Source: CBCXTT01 sp965178295 | GTDB taxonomy: Bacteria; Pseudomonadota; Alphaproteobacteria; UBA7879 | NCBI GenBank assembly: GCA_965178295.1 | Contig: CBCXTT010000005.1 | Span: forward strand, 186,001 to 250,000 | Length of the DNA stretch: 64,000 nt | Direction of reading: 5' to 3' | Shown here: positions 9,523 through 18,771 of the stretch, in pieces | Layout: the number at the start of each line of letters is the position of its first letter | Numbering within the stretch: position 1 is the stretch's first letter | Notes under the pieces: model-generated | Databases searched by the model: none | Seen by the model: only the letters and a program-made list of their open reading frames with translations | What the model was told of the DNA's origin: nothing | Position numbers and translations under genes: made by a program

Positions 9523-10307
9523 AATCCCCCGCTACCCCCACAGTGCGGTGGATGTGGGCGAGCTTCATATCAATCGCGCTCATTTTTTGCTTATTATCCT
9601 GGTATATGGGGTGGATACATGGTGTTTTTGATCGTGTCCTGGATGCTTGTGCGGATATTCAGACGCGAGAAAAAGTTGTGCTTGAGAGTATTTTAGTTAG
9701 TGGCCGTATTCAAGCAGATAAAAAATCTATCCTTGATTCTATCGATCTACCTATTGGTACACCCATGATGTTTATACACCTAAAAGATGTCCAGTCACGA
9801 CTGGAAAAAAATCCCTGGGTTAAAACAGCACGTGTTGAACGGCACTTTCCACATACACTTAAAGTGATTATTGAAGAACGGTCACCCATTGCACGTTGGC
9901 AAAAAGACCAGAAAATTATGCTACTGGGGGAGGAAGGCCAAGCAATCCCTGTAACGCCTGATCAGCGGTATAATACCTTGCCTCTTTTTGTTGGGATGGG
10001 AGCAAATGAAAATGCACACGCTTTACTGTCTATGCTGGACCGGTACCCGGAGGTTAAAAAACAGTTCTCCTCCTCTGTTTGGGCGGGTCAGCGGCGTTGG
10101 AATCTTATTCTGCATAATGGATGGACCGTGCGCCTGCCTCAAAAGGGACAGATAAAAGCTTTGCAAGAGTTAGAAAAAACGTTAAACAATAAATCTATAG
10201 TAAAACAAAATATTGAAGTGGTGGATTTACGTATTCCAGGTCGTATGACATTGGTGTACAAGAAAAAACCATTCCAGAAAAGAAGAAGAAACGATAATTA
10301 TGTCTAG
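9501..10307 (+). CDS. ftsQ: Cell division protein FtsQ
   Basis: FtsQ is a bitopic inner-membrane protein that links early and late divisome parts through FtsB and FtsL. The 268-residue product has a short basic cytoplasmic tail, a single membrane helix at about residues 17-40, and a periplasmic POTRA domain from about residue 62, ending in NPWVKTARVERHFPHTLKVIIEERSPIARW (read as the conserved POTRA/FtsQ junction). The GTG start at 9501 has a GGAGG ribosome site nine bases upstream and overlaps ddl by 22 bases. The C-terminus is unusually basic (KKKPFQKRRRN). Sequence is diverged as is normal for FtsQ, so context weighs heavily. Confidence 0.9.
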   Translation: MSRRRTVESPATPTVRWMWASFISIALIFCLLSWYMGWIHGVFDRVLDACADIQTREKVVLESILVSGRIQADKKSILDSIDLPIGTPMMFIHLKDVQSRLEKNPWVKTARVERHFPHTLKVIIEERSPIARWQKDQKIMLLGEEGQAIPVTPDQRYNTLPLFVGMGANENAHALLSMLDRYPEVKKQFSSSVWAGQRRWNLILHNGWTVRLPQKGQIKALQELEKTLNNKSIVKQNIEVVDLRIPGRMTLVYKKKPFQKRRRNDNYV

Positions 10308-11532
10308 CACACGCGTTACGCAAGGATTGGTTGCTGCTGTCGATGTTGGAACGACAAAAGTGTGCTGTGCCGTTGCTCAACCAGATATTCACGGCAATCT
10401 CCGTGTTTTGAGCGTAGGCTATCATGCGTCAAAAGGTGTGAAATCTGGCATTGTTATCGACATTGATCAAGCAGAAGATGCGGTTGTTCAAGCAGTGCAA
10501 TCAGCAGAATTGGCAGCTGGGGAGACCCTCGAGCGTGTTGTAGTCAATATTGCTGGTGGCCACCTATTGTCTGAGGTTGTGCACATGAGCATGTCTTTAC
10601 GCAGCGTTGATATTACAACAGCAGATATCCAGGCATTAACAGAGAAAGCGGCACAGAAAGTTCAGGGGCATGATTTTGAAGTCGTGCATATGGCGCCACT
10701 GTCTTATGAGGTGTCGGGTGTAACAGGTATCAAAGACCCGCGCGGCATGTCTTCAGGCGATACATTTGGATGCGCTTTTCACATCTTAACAGCAGCTCTC
10801 AGCCCTTACAACAGCTTAATAAAAAGTCTGCAGCGCTGTCACTTGAATGTGCAAGCCATTGAGGCATCTGCTCAAGCATCAGGCCGTTCGGCGCTTGTGC
10901 TGGATGAAATGGAGTTGGGCGTCACAGTGCTCGATATAGGCGGTGGTGTGACAGATATAGGGGTTTTTTATGAAGGTCAATTTGTATTTTCTGATACAGT
11001 GCCCATAGCAGGATGGCATATTACAAGTGACCTTGCTCAGGGACTTGGCACATCTTTCTCTCATGCTGAGCGGATTAAAAATTTATATGGAAGTGTTGTG
11101 CTAACATTAAAAGAAAAAGATGAGCGCGTGATGGTGCCTGTGTTGGATGGGGGGGGTGCACGCGCATCGACCCAGGTGACTCGTCAGGATATCACAGATA
11201 TTATCGTACCACGGGTGGAGGAAATACTAGAAATGGTTGCTGAGAGATTACAATATGGTGGCTACGAACGTATTGGTGGGCAGCGTTTTGTCTTGACGGG
11301 CGGAGGTAGTCAGCTTGCTGGTATACGCGCATTATGTTCAAGGTACTTAAATCGACAGGTTCGTTTAGGTAAGCCCCTAAAAATAATAGGGGATCATGAA
11401 ATCTTAAATATGCCTGGATTTTCTACCTGCGCGGGACTGCTAGGTCGTGCCCTTGTGCAAGATACACAGCGCAGCGCTGATAAAAGGGGTGTGTTGAAGC
11501 GAATGGGGCTATGGTTAGAGCGTAATTTTTAG
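10300..11532 (+). CDS. ftsA: Cell division protein FtsA
   Basis: FtsA is the actin-like ATPase that tethers FtsZ to the membrane and recruits later division proteins. The 410-residue protein has the phosphate-1 loop DVGTTKVCCAV near residue 15, the SHS2-type 1C insertion between the first two subdomains, phosphate-2 DIGGGVTDIGV near residue 212, and the adenosine motif VLTGGGSQLAG near residue 330. The C-terminal RMGLWLERNF resembles the amphipathic membrane-targeting helix of FtsA. The start overlaps the end of ftsQ by eight bases. Confidence 0.95.
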   Translation: MSSTRVTQGLVAAVDVGTTKVCCAVAQPDIHGNLRVLSVGYHASKGVKSGIVIDIDQAEDAVVQAVQSAELAAGETLERVVVNIAGGHLLSEVVHMSMSLRSVDITTADIQALTEKAAQKVQGHDFEVVHMAPLSYEVSGVTGIKDPRGMSSGDTFGCAFHILTAALSPYNSLIKSLQRCHLNVQAIEASAQASGRSALVLDEMELGVTVLDIGGGVTDIGVFYEGQFVFSDTVPIAGWHITSDLAQGLGTSFSHAERIKNLYGSVVLTLKEKDERVMVPVLDGGGARASTQVTRQDITDIIVPRVEEILEMVAERLQYGGYERIGGQRFVLTGGGSQLAGIRALCSRYLNRQVRLGKPLKIIGDHEILNMPGFSTCAGLLGRALVQDTQRSADKRGVLKRMGLWLERNF

Positions 11533-11570
11533 TACAATTATTTTTGAAAACATGTAGGAGTTTTGAAGTC

Positions 11571-13013
11571 ATGGTGGATCACACAAATTTGGAGAACCAA
11601 AAGCCGCGCATTACAGTAATGGGTGTTGGAGGCGCAGGCGGGAATGCAGTCAATAATATGATTCGAGCAAACCTAGAAGGTGTTGAATTCATGGTGGCGA
11701 ACACGGATTCCCAAGCGTTGACCGAATCACTTGCAGAGCGGCGCATTCAGTTAGGTCTAGAAACAACGCAGGGCCTTGGTGCTGGTTCTAAGCCAGAAAT
11801 GGGGCGTGCGTCCGCTGAAGAAGATATTGAAGAGATTCAGAAAAACATCAAGGGCAGTCATATGCTTTTTGTCACGGCTGGTATGGGAGGCGGTACAGGC
11901 ACAGGTGCAGCTCCTGTGATTGCAAGTGCTGCTCGGGAAATGGGTATCTTGACGGTAGGGGTGGCTACCAAGCCTTTTAACTTTGAGGGCGCGCACCGCA
12001 TGCGTATGGCTGAGGAAGGCATTGAAGAGATGCAGCAGGTAGTAGGCACACTGATTATCATTCCCAACCAAAATCTTTTTCGTCTTGCAAACGACCGCAC
12101 TACCTTTGCAGATGCATTTAATATGGCGGACAATGTTTTGTACTCTGGCGTACGGGGGGTGACGGATCTTATGATCATGCCTGGCTTGATTAATCTTGAT
12201 TTTTCAGACGTTAAAACCGTTATGGGTGAAATGGGTAAAGCGATGATGGGAACGGGTGAAGCCGAAGGAGAGAATCGTTCGCTTGAAGCTGCTGAGGCAG
12301 CCATTTCTAATCCACTTTTAGATGATGTCTCAATGCGCGGTGCGCGTGGTGTTTTGATCAATATCACAGGTGGTTTGGATATGACCCTATTTGAAGTAGA
12401 CGAAGCTGCTAATCGTATTCGTGAAGAGGTAGATACGGATGCAAACATTATTTTTGGTTCTACCTTTGATGAACGTCTCAGCGGACGCATGCGTGTTTCT
12501 GTAGTGGCTACGGGTATTGATAATAAAAATTCCTTGATTCAACGCAAAACCTTGCATCAGGTGGGAGAGAAAATGCATCTAATAGAGACACCAGAAGAAG
12601 GTGCTGATTCTACGCGTCGCATTGGTGGGGATGTTTTTTGGGCATATGATGAAGAGGTAGAGACAGCAGATAAATCCTCCATTATGTCCGTGTCAACACC
12701 CACAAACCAACCATTTGAACAGACACCGATACCGGTGCGTGCGCCGTCCTTTTTGGAACGTATAGGGTTAAGGCGCCCAAAAGATGAAAATCGTTTTTTT
12801 GATGAAATAAGAAATACACAACCATCAGCTTTGTCAGAGGCGAGAGATGAGACTGGAAGTTTTGTGGATGTGACTGCAGCAAGCGGCTCCTCCCAACACG
12901 AAGATGACGTTGCATTCTCTGGAATAGAGCCGAAGCCCTCCGCAGAAGTGCCGTATACACCTGCTGCAGAAAATCTAGATATTCCAGCCTTCTTACGACG
13001 AAAAAAAACATAA
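11571..13013 (+). CDS. ftsZ: Cell division GTPase FtsZ
   Basis: FtsZ is the tubulin-like GTPase that forms the Z-ring. The 480-residue product has the N-terminal GVGGAGGNAVNNM loop, NTDSQAL, the tubulin signature GGGTGTGAAPVIA near residue 106, and a T7 region NLDFSDVKTVM. After the folded core comes a long acidic, disordered linker, then the C-terminal peptide DIPAFLRR that binds FtsA. I chose the ATG at 11571, preceded by GTAGGAG; the frame extends upstream to a TTG at 11544 with no ribosome site. The gene ends the dcw cluster. lpxC, which follows ftsZ in many proteobacteria, is absent here. Confidence 0.97.
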   Translation: MVDHTNLENQKPRITVMGVGGAGGNAVNNMIRANLEGVEFMVANTDSQALTESLAERRIQLGLETTQGLGAGSKPEMGRASAEEDIEEIQKNIKGSHMLFVTAGMGGGTGTGAAPVIASAAREMGILTVGVATKPFNFEGAHRMRMAEEGIEEMQQVVGTLIIIPNQNLFRLANDRTTFADAFNMADNVLYSGVRGVTDLMIMPGLINLDFSDVKTVMGEMGKAMMGTGEAEGENRSLEAAEAAISNPLLDDVSMRGARGVLINITGGLDMTLFEVDEAANRIREEVDTDANIIFGSTFDERLSGRMRVSVVATGIDNKNSLIQRKTLHQVGEKMHLIETPEEGADSTRRIGGDVFWAYDEEVETADKSSIMSVSTPTNQPFEQTPIPVRAPSFLERIGLRRPKDENRFFDEIRNTQPSALSEARDETGSFVDVTAASGSSQHEDDVAFSGIEPKPSAEVPYTPAAENLDIPAFLRRKKT

Positions 13014-13539
13014 TACAAGCATGAATATTCCCCTGAGTTGTGCATTTAGGGAGGGGGAAGGTAGGCTCAGTGTGCGTCTTTTATGTGCCTGGGCATTGTT
13101 CGGAGGACCCTCTTATTCTCTTTTGAGCATTTGACGTATCCTAGCATGACCAACCTTTCGATGTGTATACCAGCTTTTAAATATTCAATATCGCACAATA
13201 TAAAAGTAAATTTTTTACATCGTCCTAATAAATATTTTTATCATGTTGTTTTTTCTTCTTTATTTACATTAATAATCGACATTTTTTGCAGCACTCTAGG
13301 ATGCCTTGTTCTCTTCCTCAATTATCTACTCATGAATTTTTGTCGAAATAATGAGTTGCGACCACATATCATTGTATCTCTTGCCTAAAAGGTGCATTGA
13401 TTTTAGTCATTTTGATCGATACTATAAACAAGAAGAAATTTTTTTGGGAACATAAGATGACGAACTCTATGGTTGCAGTATTTAAGAAAAAGAAAAATAC
13501 GACAGTTTGTGCATTGATACGTCTGTGTCGCGTGAGCGA
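13014..13539. other. Intergenic region after ftsZ, nothing recognised
   Basis: No gene is recognised here. Right after the ftsZ stop there are C-rich and G-rich blocks (CCCCTGAG near 13031, GGAGGGGGAA near 13050) and a CTCAG near 13066 that could form a weak stem, but no T-run follows, so no confident terminator can be called. The rest is AT-rich and carries only short random open frames. It probably contains the lost upstream part of the umuD region. Confidence 0.5.
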
Positions 13540-13741
13540 TTTCCTGTACCCATTTTTGAATCCAAGGGGCAGCGGGCTTTCCTTCTCTCATAAAACGAAA
13601 AATATAGAAGGACAATTGGACCTTATGAGCACCTGTTAAAACCCGTGTGATACGTTTTGTGCGTGTGAATGGGGACTCCATGATGAATGCGGGCATTCCC
13701 CCGGATAATATGCTGGTAGTGGATCGCTCTTTGTCACCATA
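13540..13741 (+). pseudogene. umuD: umuD-like (LexA/S24 peptidase) remnant with several frameshifts
   Basis: Pieces of a UmuD-like protein appear in order but in different plus-strand frames: VPIFESKGQR from about 13543, GFPS near 13577, NIEGQLDL near 13600, then FVRVNGDSMMNAGIPPDN and MLVVDRSLSP ending in TAA at 13739-13741. UmuD proteins have a cleavage-site GFPSP, a YVE.ELDLN stretch and the catalytic-serine motif VRVSGDSM followed by AGI..GDLLIVDRS, so the match is clear. At least two frameshifts and an internal TGA rule out a product. The second half of the peptidase domain, with the catalytic lysine, is missing, and no umuC follows. An overlapping minus-strand frame (13403-13696) is a shadow of this remnant. 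Confidence 0.8.
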
Positions 13742-13826
13742 AAATAGGCAATATTATTTCCATATAGGAGAAGGGGGGGGGTGTTACCAATGTTATTCAT
13801 TCTGTGTGATGAGAGAGGCTAGCTGT

Positions 13827-14219
13827 ATGATGATCGCCATTTTGGCCTTGCTCAGTTCCTCTCTCACGGAAGCGGCGGGTCTTTATGATGCTTATGCGCC
13901 ACCAGTTGAAGGTATTGTAGACGCACAAATGGTTGTTAATGCAGTGCGTTATCCAGGTGTTCAGGCGGAAACAACACTTAAAAACTTATTGCGCGCTGAC
14001 TTTCATCAGGCGCAAGCGCGGTACTATTTAAATCGTGATAAAGCAGGGTTCATGGCACAAGAGCGCTTCTTATTTGGTTTAGAGCAAGCGATTGGCGATA
14101 TTCGTACTGTAGCCTATCTCGATAATGATATTGCCCGTAGGGATGAAGCATTCAAACTTTACAAAAACTGGCAACAAGCTTTTCGACGAGCACAGGTGAA
14201 AAATGCGCCAGAGAGATAA
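13827..14219 (+). CDS. Small secreted protein of unknown function
   Basis: I do not recognise this 130-residue protein. The ATG at 13827 has AGAGAGG about nine bases upstream; an in-frame GTG at 13806 and ATG at 13809 are alternatives. The first 19 residues form a hydrophobic signal peptide (MMIAILALLSSSLTEAAG) with a plausible cleavage after AEA/AAG, so the product is probably periplasmic. The mature part is helical, with YLNRDKAGFMAQERFLFGLEQ and RRDEAFKLYKNWQQAF suggesting a small helix bundle. No membrane segment or catalytic motif follows. Codon pattern and lack of damage suggest a real gene; it stands alone, between the umuD remnant and convergent lepA. Confidence 0.6.
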   Translation: MMIAILALLSSSLTEAAGLYDAYAPPVEGIVDAQMVVNAVRYPGVQAETTLKNLLRADFHQAQARYYLNRDKAGFMAQERFLFGLEQAIGDIRTVAYLDNDIARRDEAFKLYKNWQQAFRRAQVKNAPER

Positions 14220-14540
14220 AAAATATATGGGGAGGTACATCCTGATTCTTCAGGGAAAATAGTTTTAAGAATTTCCATAAGTTTTGCGATAGTCTGGTTT
14301 TCACGGGGAGAATCGTATAAGACCCGTCGTCTCTATCAGGTGTCAGAATCTTTAGAGGGTAAGATGTGTATGCTACATAAGCATCCATATAAAGAATTAC
14401 ATTTTGGACTACTAAAAATAGCAAGAAGAAGACCCTGAATTCATCATCTGTACATCCCCTCTTTTTTTCTCTTGAGACTAATTCATTTTTAACCCTCACG
14501 TGTAACAATACAGCGTTCTGCAATGTGCGAGAGCTGTCTT
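14220..14540. other. Intergenic region between convergent genes, possible gene remnant
   Basis: A minus-strand frame of about 120 codons (14152-14523) runs 18 bases downstream of lepA, but it overlaps the end of the secreted-protein gene and its composition is poor. In another minus-strand frame, interrupted by adjacent stops near 14340, the stretch DSPRENQTIAKLMEILKTIF followed by PEESGCTSPY reads like genuine protein. This suggests a decayed coding sequence, but I cannot identify the family. No terminator is clear for either flanking gene. Confidence 0.35.
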
Positions 14541-16346
14541 TTACTCTGCATCCATTTTAAGGGCGGCCAAGAAGGCGCTTTTGGGAATCTCGATATTCCC
14601 AATTTTCCGCATACGTTTCTTTCCTTTTTTCTGTTTCTCTAGGAGTTTGCGCTTACGTGACACGTCGCCCCCATAACACTTTGCGGTGACATCTTTTCGC
14701 ATAGCTGATACGGTCTCACGGGCAATAACTTTTCCTCCAATGACAGCCTGAATCGCAATTTTGAAGAGCTGACGTGGAATTAAATTTTTCAATCGTTGGC
14801 ATAAGGCGCGCCCACGGGATTCTGCTTGAGCCTTATGCAAAATCACCGAGAGAGAATCAACTGGATCCCCATTAATGAGAATTCCTACCTTGACCATCTC
14901 ACCTTCACGGTAGCCTTCAAGGTGGTAGTCAAAACTAGCATAGCCTCGACTCATGGACTTGAGGCGATCATAAAAGTCAAATATCACTTCACTTAAGGGG
15001 AGAGCATAGACCATCATGGCACGCCTGCCGACATATGTGAGCTCAATCTGCTCGCCACGACGGTCAGTGCATAATTTGAGCACAGGCCCTAAGTAATCAT
15101 CGGGCACCATAATTGTTGCTTTAATCCACGGCTCTTCAATAGTATCAATTTTAACTACATCTGGCATGTCAGCAGGATTGTGCAGATTAATCTGTACGCC
15201 GTTTTTCATATGTATGTTATAAATCACGCTGGGAGCGGTCATCGCAAGATCTAAATCAAACTCTCGCTCTAAACGTTCTTGAATGATTTCTAAATGCAAG
15301 AGACCTAAAAATCCACATCGAAACCCAAAACCAAGAGCAGCTGAACTTTCAGTCTCAAAGGAAAAGCTCGCATCGTTTAAACGTAATTTTGCAAGGCTTT
15401 CCTTAAGGGTGTCAAATTCTGATGCATCTGTTGGGAAAAGACCGCAAAACACCACCGGGATGCTTGGTTTGAATCCAGGCAATGGCGTGTCGGTTGGTTT
15501 TTGAGCCGTCGTTATGGTGTCCCCTATCCGGCAGTCTTCCACTCCTTTGATGCTGGCGGTGAAGAAGCCTACTGCACCAGGATTGAGGCAAGATAATATA
15601 TCTTTTTTTGGGGTAAAGACTCCAACCTGATCTATTTGGTACTCTCTGTTGCTCGACATCATTTTAATTTTTTGCCCTCGGTGCATTTGCCCGTCTATGA
15701 GGCGCACAAGAATCACAACACCCAAGTATGGATCATACCAGCTGTCCACCAACAGGGCTTTGAGTGGCGCATTTTTGTCCCCTTTTGGGGCAGGAAGATC
15801 TGAAACAATGCGTTCTAGAACTTCTTCAATGCCCTGACCGGTTTTTGCTGAGACCTCAATAGCATCTGTTGCATCCAATCCAATGACTTCTTCGATTTGC
15901 TCTCGAATTTGGTCTGGCTCAGCTGCTGGAAGATCAATTTTATTTAAAATAGGGATAACCTCATGATTATTTTCAATTGCTTGATAGACGTTTGCCAAGG
16001 TTTGTGCTTCAACTCCTTGGCTTGCATCGACAATAAGGAGAGAACCCTCACAGGCTGCAAGAGAGCGACTAACCTCGTAGGAAAAATCGACATGACCCGG
16101 GGTATCCATCAAGTTTAAGTTATAGGTGTGCCCGTCTTTTGAAGTGTATTTTAAGCACACTGTTTGTGACTTAATGGTAATACCGCGTTCACGCTCTATA
16201 TCCATGGAATCCAATACTTGTTCTTTTAGTTCGCGTTCAGCTAATCCACCACAAAATTGAATCAGACGATCCGCGAGTGTTGACTTTCCATGATCAATGT
16301 GGGCGATAATAGAGAAATTTCTGATGAATGCTAAAGGCGTACTCAT
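14541..16346 (-). CDS. lepA: Elongation factor 4 (LepA)
   Basis: LepA is a ribosome-bound GTPase related to EF-G that helps translation under stress and in initiation. The 601-residue protein has the GTP-binding P-loop AHIDHGKST at about residues 15-23, the switch region RERGITIKSQ, DTPGHVDF and NKIDLP, then the domains II and III, and the LepA-specific C-terminal domain containing KCYGGDVSRKRKLLEKQKKGKKRM (seen as separate blocks) near the end. Length is standard. The ATG overlaps the pheT stop by four bases, so lepA is the last gene of the rpmI-rplT-pheS-pheT-lepA run. Confidence 0.97.
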   Translation of the reverse strand: MSTPLAFIRNFSIIAHIDHGKSTLADRLIQFCGGLAERELKEQVLDSMDIERERGITIKSQTVCLKYTSKDGHTYNLNLMDTPGHVDFSYEVSRSLAACEGSLLIVDASQGVEAQTLANVYQAIENNHEVIPILNKIDLPAAEPDQIREQIEEVIGLDATDAIEVSAKTGQGIEEVLERIVSDLPAPKGDKNAPLKALLVDSWYDPYLGVVILVRLIDGQMHRGQKIKMMSSNREYQIDQVGVFTPKKDILSCLNPGAVGFFTASIKGVEDCRIGDTITTAQKPTDTPLPGFKPSIPVVFCGLFPTDASEFDTLKESLAKLRLNDASFSFETESSAALGFGFRCGFLGLLHLEIIQERLEREFDLDLAMTAPSVIYNIHMKNGVQINLHNPADMPDVVKIDTIEEPWIKATIMVPDDYLGPVLKLCTDRRGEQIELTYVGRRAMMVYALPLSEVIFDFYDRLKSMSRGYASFDYHLEGYREGEMVKVGILINGDPVDSLSVILHKAQAESRGRALCQRLKNLIPRQLFKIAIQAVIGGKVIARETVSAMRKDVTAKCYGGDVSRKRKLLEKQKKGKKRMRKIGNIEIPKSAFLAALKMDAE

Positions 16347-18766
16347 AGGCGAAATTTTGCTCCTGTGGACATGGTCACGCTTTCAATAATCCCGTCATAA
16401 ATTACTTTAATCTCAGCGTCTTGCAATGTCTTGTCCATGGGAGTGAGGTGTACGCGAAAGGTCACAGCCTGCTGTCCTGTATCTATATCATCGCCTTGAT
16501 ATATATCATAAACTATGGCGCTGGAAATAAGCTTGGGCGATACATTCTTAATGACTTGGCACACAGGATTGACAAGCACATCATTTTTCATCAGGAAAGA
16601 AAAATCGCGGGCAACACACTGGAATGCAGAGCGTTGCAATGGGGGGCGCCGATGCTTTGCTTCTTTGAGCGGGGGTAGGCGATCCCAAAATATTTCAAAT
16701 CCCGCGGTTGCGCCCTTTAGACCATACAATTTTAAAGTTTTGGGGTGTATGACACCCACATGACCAAGAATTCTTTTGCCCTGGTGCAATGTTGACGATT
16801 GACCGGGATGATACCAATGCGGCAGATATTCGCGCGACCACTGCACTTTATTTGGGTCAAGCCCGTAGTGTTTTAAAAGAGCCAACACATCTCGTTTGAC
16901 GTAGTAAAAATCTACGGGATGGTTTTTTGCACGCCAGTGATTTTGCGCTTTCTCGCCTGCACGGATGCCTGCTGCAACAATCTCTTGCCCAGGAATGGTT
17001 AACTTATTGTATTGGGGCGCTGTATCTTTTGTGTGATAGATCGCTTCAATTTCAAACATATCTATAGTAAGCACGCTATGATCTTGATGATACCGGGCAT
17101 TTTTGAGCAAATTTGGCATCAAGCTCGGGCGCATATAGGACAAATCTGCACTAATAGGATTAGTTATTTTAAGCTGCGCATCTACAACACCAAAATGATC
17201 CATAGCCCTTAAATCCACCATTGACCATGTGATCGCCTCTGACAAGCCCTGATTGGCCAAAACATGCTTCGCACTTAAAAGTCGCTGTTGATCGGGCGTT
17301 AAAGGATTAACAGGAAGCGCTGGAAGGGGCGTGCATGGAATCGCATCGTAGCCTTTAAGGCGTATGATTTCCTCAACAATGTCTTCGGGTATGCCGAGGT
17401 CATGGCGCCAGCTTGGTGTTGTAACGATAACATGCTTTACATCTGGTCTCACATGACACCCCAAGGCATTCAGGATGCGAAGGATGTCTTTCTGTTCTAT
17501 AACCACACCTGTTCTTTTTTCTATAAGTCGGGGGTCAAATGCGATAGTTTTTTTTGTGTCAGGACAAACGCCGCAAGAGATGACTTCACTTGCTTCTCCA
17601 CCGCAATATTCGAGAATCATCTGCGTTGCTGCGTCAATGCCTGCTTTTATCATTGTTGGATCGATTCCACGCTCAAAACAGTAACGTGCATCAGTAGAGA
17701 TGCCAAGATTTTGCCCTGTTTTTGCAATGTATTCGGCATCAAAATAGGCGCACTCCAGAAAAATATCCGTTGTGTCCATGCTGCATCTTGTAGACTCATC
17801 ACCAATAATGCCGCTAATGGCACGTGCTTTTTCTGAGTCTGCTACAACGGTGATACTTGCGTCTAATGTATATGTTGCGTGATTAAGCGCATGCACCTCC
17901 TCATTCCTTTGCGCTTGTCGGATTGATAAATTCTTACCGATAATTTTTTGCGCATCAAATGCGTGGAGAGGGCGTCCTATGTCAAAGGTAATGTAGTTCG
18001 TTATATCTACCAGAGCAGAAACAGGCGTGAGACCAATAGCCCTCAAAAGTTCTTGTATTTTTTTAGGGCTTGGGCCATTTGTGATACCATGTATGTAGCG
18101 CCCTACAAAGAAAGGACAATTTTTTGCTGACTCTGCATTCTGATGTAGCGTGATTGGTGAAGAAAAAGAGCCTTTAATGGTGTCGTACGGTAGGGGTTTT
18201 AATGTACCAAGTCCAGCAGCGGCTAGATCTCGTGCAATACCCCGCACGCTTGCGCAATCACCACGGTTTGGGGTGAGGCCAACTTCAATCACCGCCTCAT
18301 TAATATTTGAGTACAGTGCAAAAGAAGAACCAATAGGCGCTGTATCTTCTAATTCAATAATTTTGTCACCGACCGTCGTTCCTAATAAAAGCTCGTCACT
18401 AGAGCACATCATGCCCGCACTGTCGATACCTCGGATTTTTGTCAGCTTTAATACTGCGCCATTTGACGGGATTGTAACCCCAAGGGGGGCAAACACCCCT
18501 ACCATCCCTGTGCGGGCATTGGACGCTCCACAGACAACTTTCTTGAGGGCGGTTTCTCCTGTATTCACAAGACAAACGCGCAGTCGGTCTGCTTTTGGAT
18601 GTGGAGTTGCTTCAACAATTTTTGCAATAAGAAAATCTTTAAGGTGCGCACTTTTATCCTCGACAGATTCTACTTCAAGTCCTATTTTGAAAAGTGTCTC
18701 TATTAGAATGGGAAGATCGGAGTCTGTATCAAGATGTTGTTTGAGCCAAGAGAGCGTAAATTTCAT
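16343..18766 (-). CDS. pheT: Phenylalanine--tRNA ligase beta subunit
   Basis: PheT forms an alpha2-beta2 enzyme with PheS that charges tRNA-Phe. The 807-residue length is that of the full bacterial form. Domains appear in order: N-terminal KFTLSWLKQHLD, the EMAP-like tRNA-binding domain at about residues 40-150 (HPKADRLRVC, VVCGASNAR), the B3/B4 editing domain around 210-380, the B5 domain, the catalytic-like core, and the C-terminal FDX-ACB tRNA anticodon domain beginning near QRSAFQCVARDFSFLM. It lies five bases after pheS. Long antisense frames on the plus strand here are shadows. Confidence 0.96.
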   Translation of the reverse strand: MKFTLSWLKQHLDTDSDLPILIETLFKIGLEVESVEDKSAHLKDFLIAKIVEATPHPKADRLRVCLVNTGETALKKVVCGASNARTGMVGVFAPLGVTIPSNGAVLKLTKIRGIDSAGMMCSSDELLLGTTVGDKIIELEDTAPIGSSFALYSNINEAVIEVGLTPNRGDCASVRGIARDLAAAGLGTLKPLPYDTIKGSFSSPITLHQNAESAKNCPFFVGRYIHGITNGPSPKKIQELLRAIGLTPVSALVDITNYITFDIGRPLHAFDAQKIIGKNLSIRQAQRNEEVHALNHATYTLDASITVVADSEKARAISGIIGDESTRCSMDTTDIFLECAYFDAEYIAKTGQNLGISTDARYCFERGIDPTMIKAGIDAATQMILEYCGGEASEVISCGVCPDTKKTIAFDPRLIEKRTGVVIEQKDILRILNALGCHVRPDVKHVIVTTPSWRHDLGIPEDIVEEIIRLKGYDAIPCTPLPALPVNPLTPDQQRLLSAKHVLANQGLSEAITWSMVDLRAMDHFGVVDAQLKITNPISADLSYMRPSLMPNLLKNARYHQDHSVLTIDMFEIEAIYHTKDTAPQYNKLTIPGQEIVAAGIRAGEKAQNHWRAKNHPVDFYYVKRDVLALLKHYGLDPNKVQWSREYLPHWYHPGQSSTLHQGKRILGHVGVIHPKTLKLYGLKGATAGFEIFWDRLPPLKEAKHRRPPLQRSAFQCVARDFSFLMKNDVLVNPVCQVIKNVSPKLISSAIVYDIYQGDDIDTGQQAVTFRVHLTPMDKTLQDAEIKVIYDGIIESVTMSTGAKFRL

Positions 18767-18771
18767 GGGCG

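Noticed and set aside
11858..12490. Minus-strand open frame of 210 codons within ftsZ
   Set aside because: Antisense shadow of ftsZ with a low-complexity Ser/Pro/Ile-rich translation.
13476..13500. GAAC...GAAC near the umuD remnant as an SOS box
   Set aside because: The alphaproteobacterial LexA site needs a 7-base spacing; the spacing near 13450 is 10.
13403..13696. Minus-strand open frame of 97 codons (PAAPWIQKWVQEIAH..CTNC) resembling a HemY C-terminus
   Set aside because: The plus strand of the same DNA carries umuD pieces in proper order, a far stronger signal; the minus frame is its shadow.
14152..14523. 123-codon minus-strand gene downstream of lepA
   Set aside because: It overlaps the end of the secreted-protein gene, has no ribosome site, and a different frame shows better protein-like sequence.
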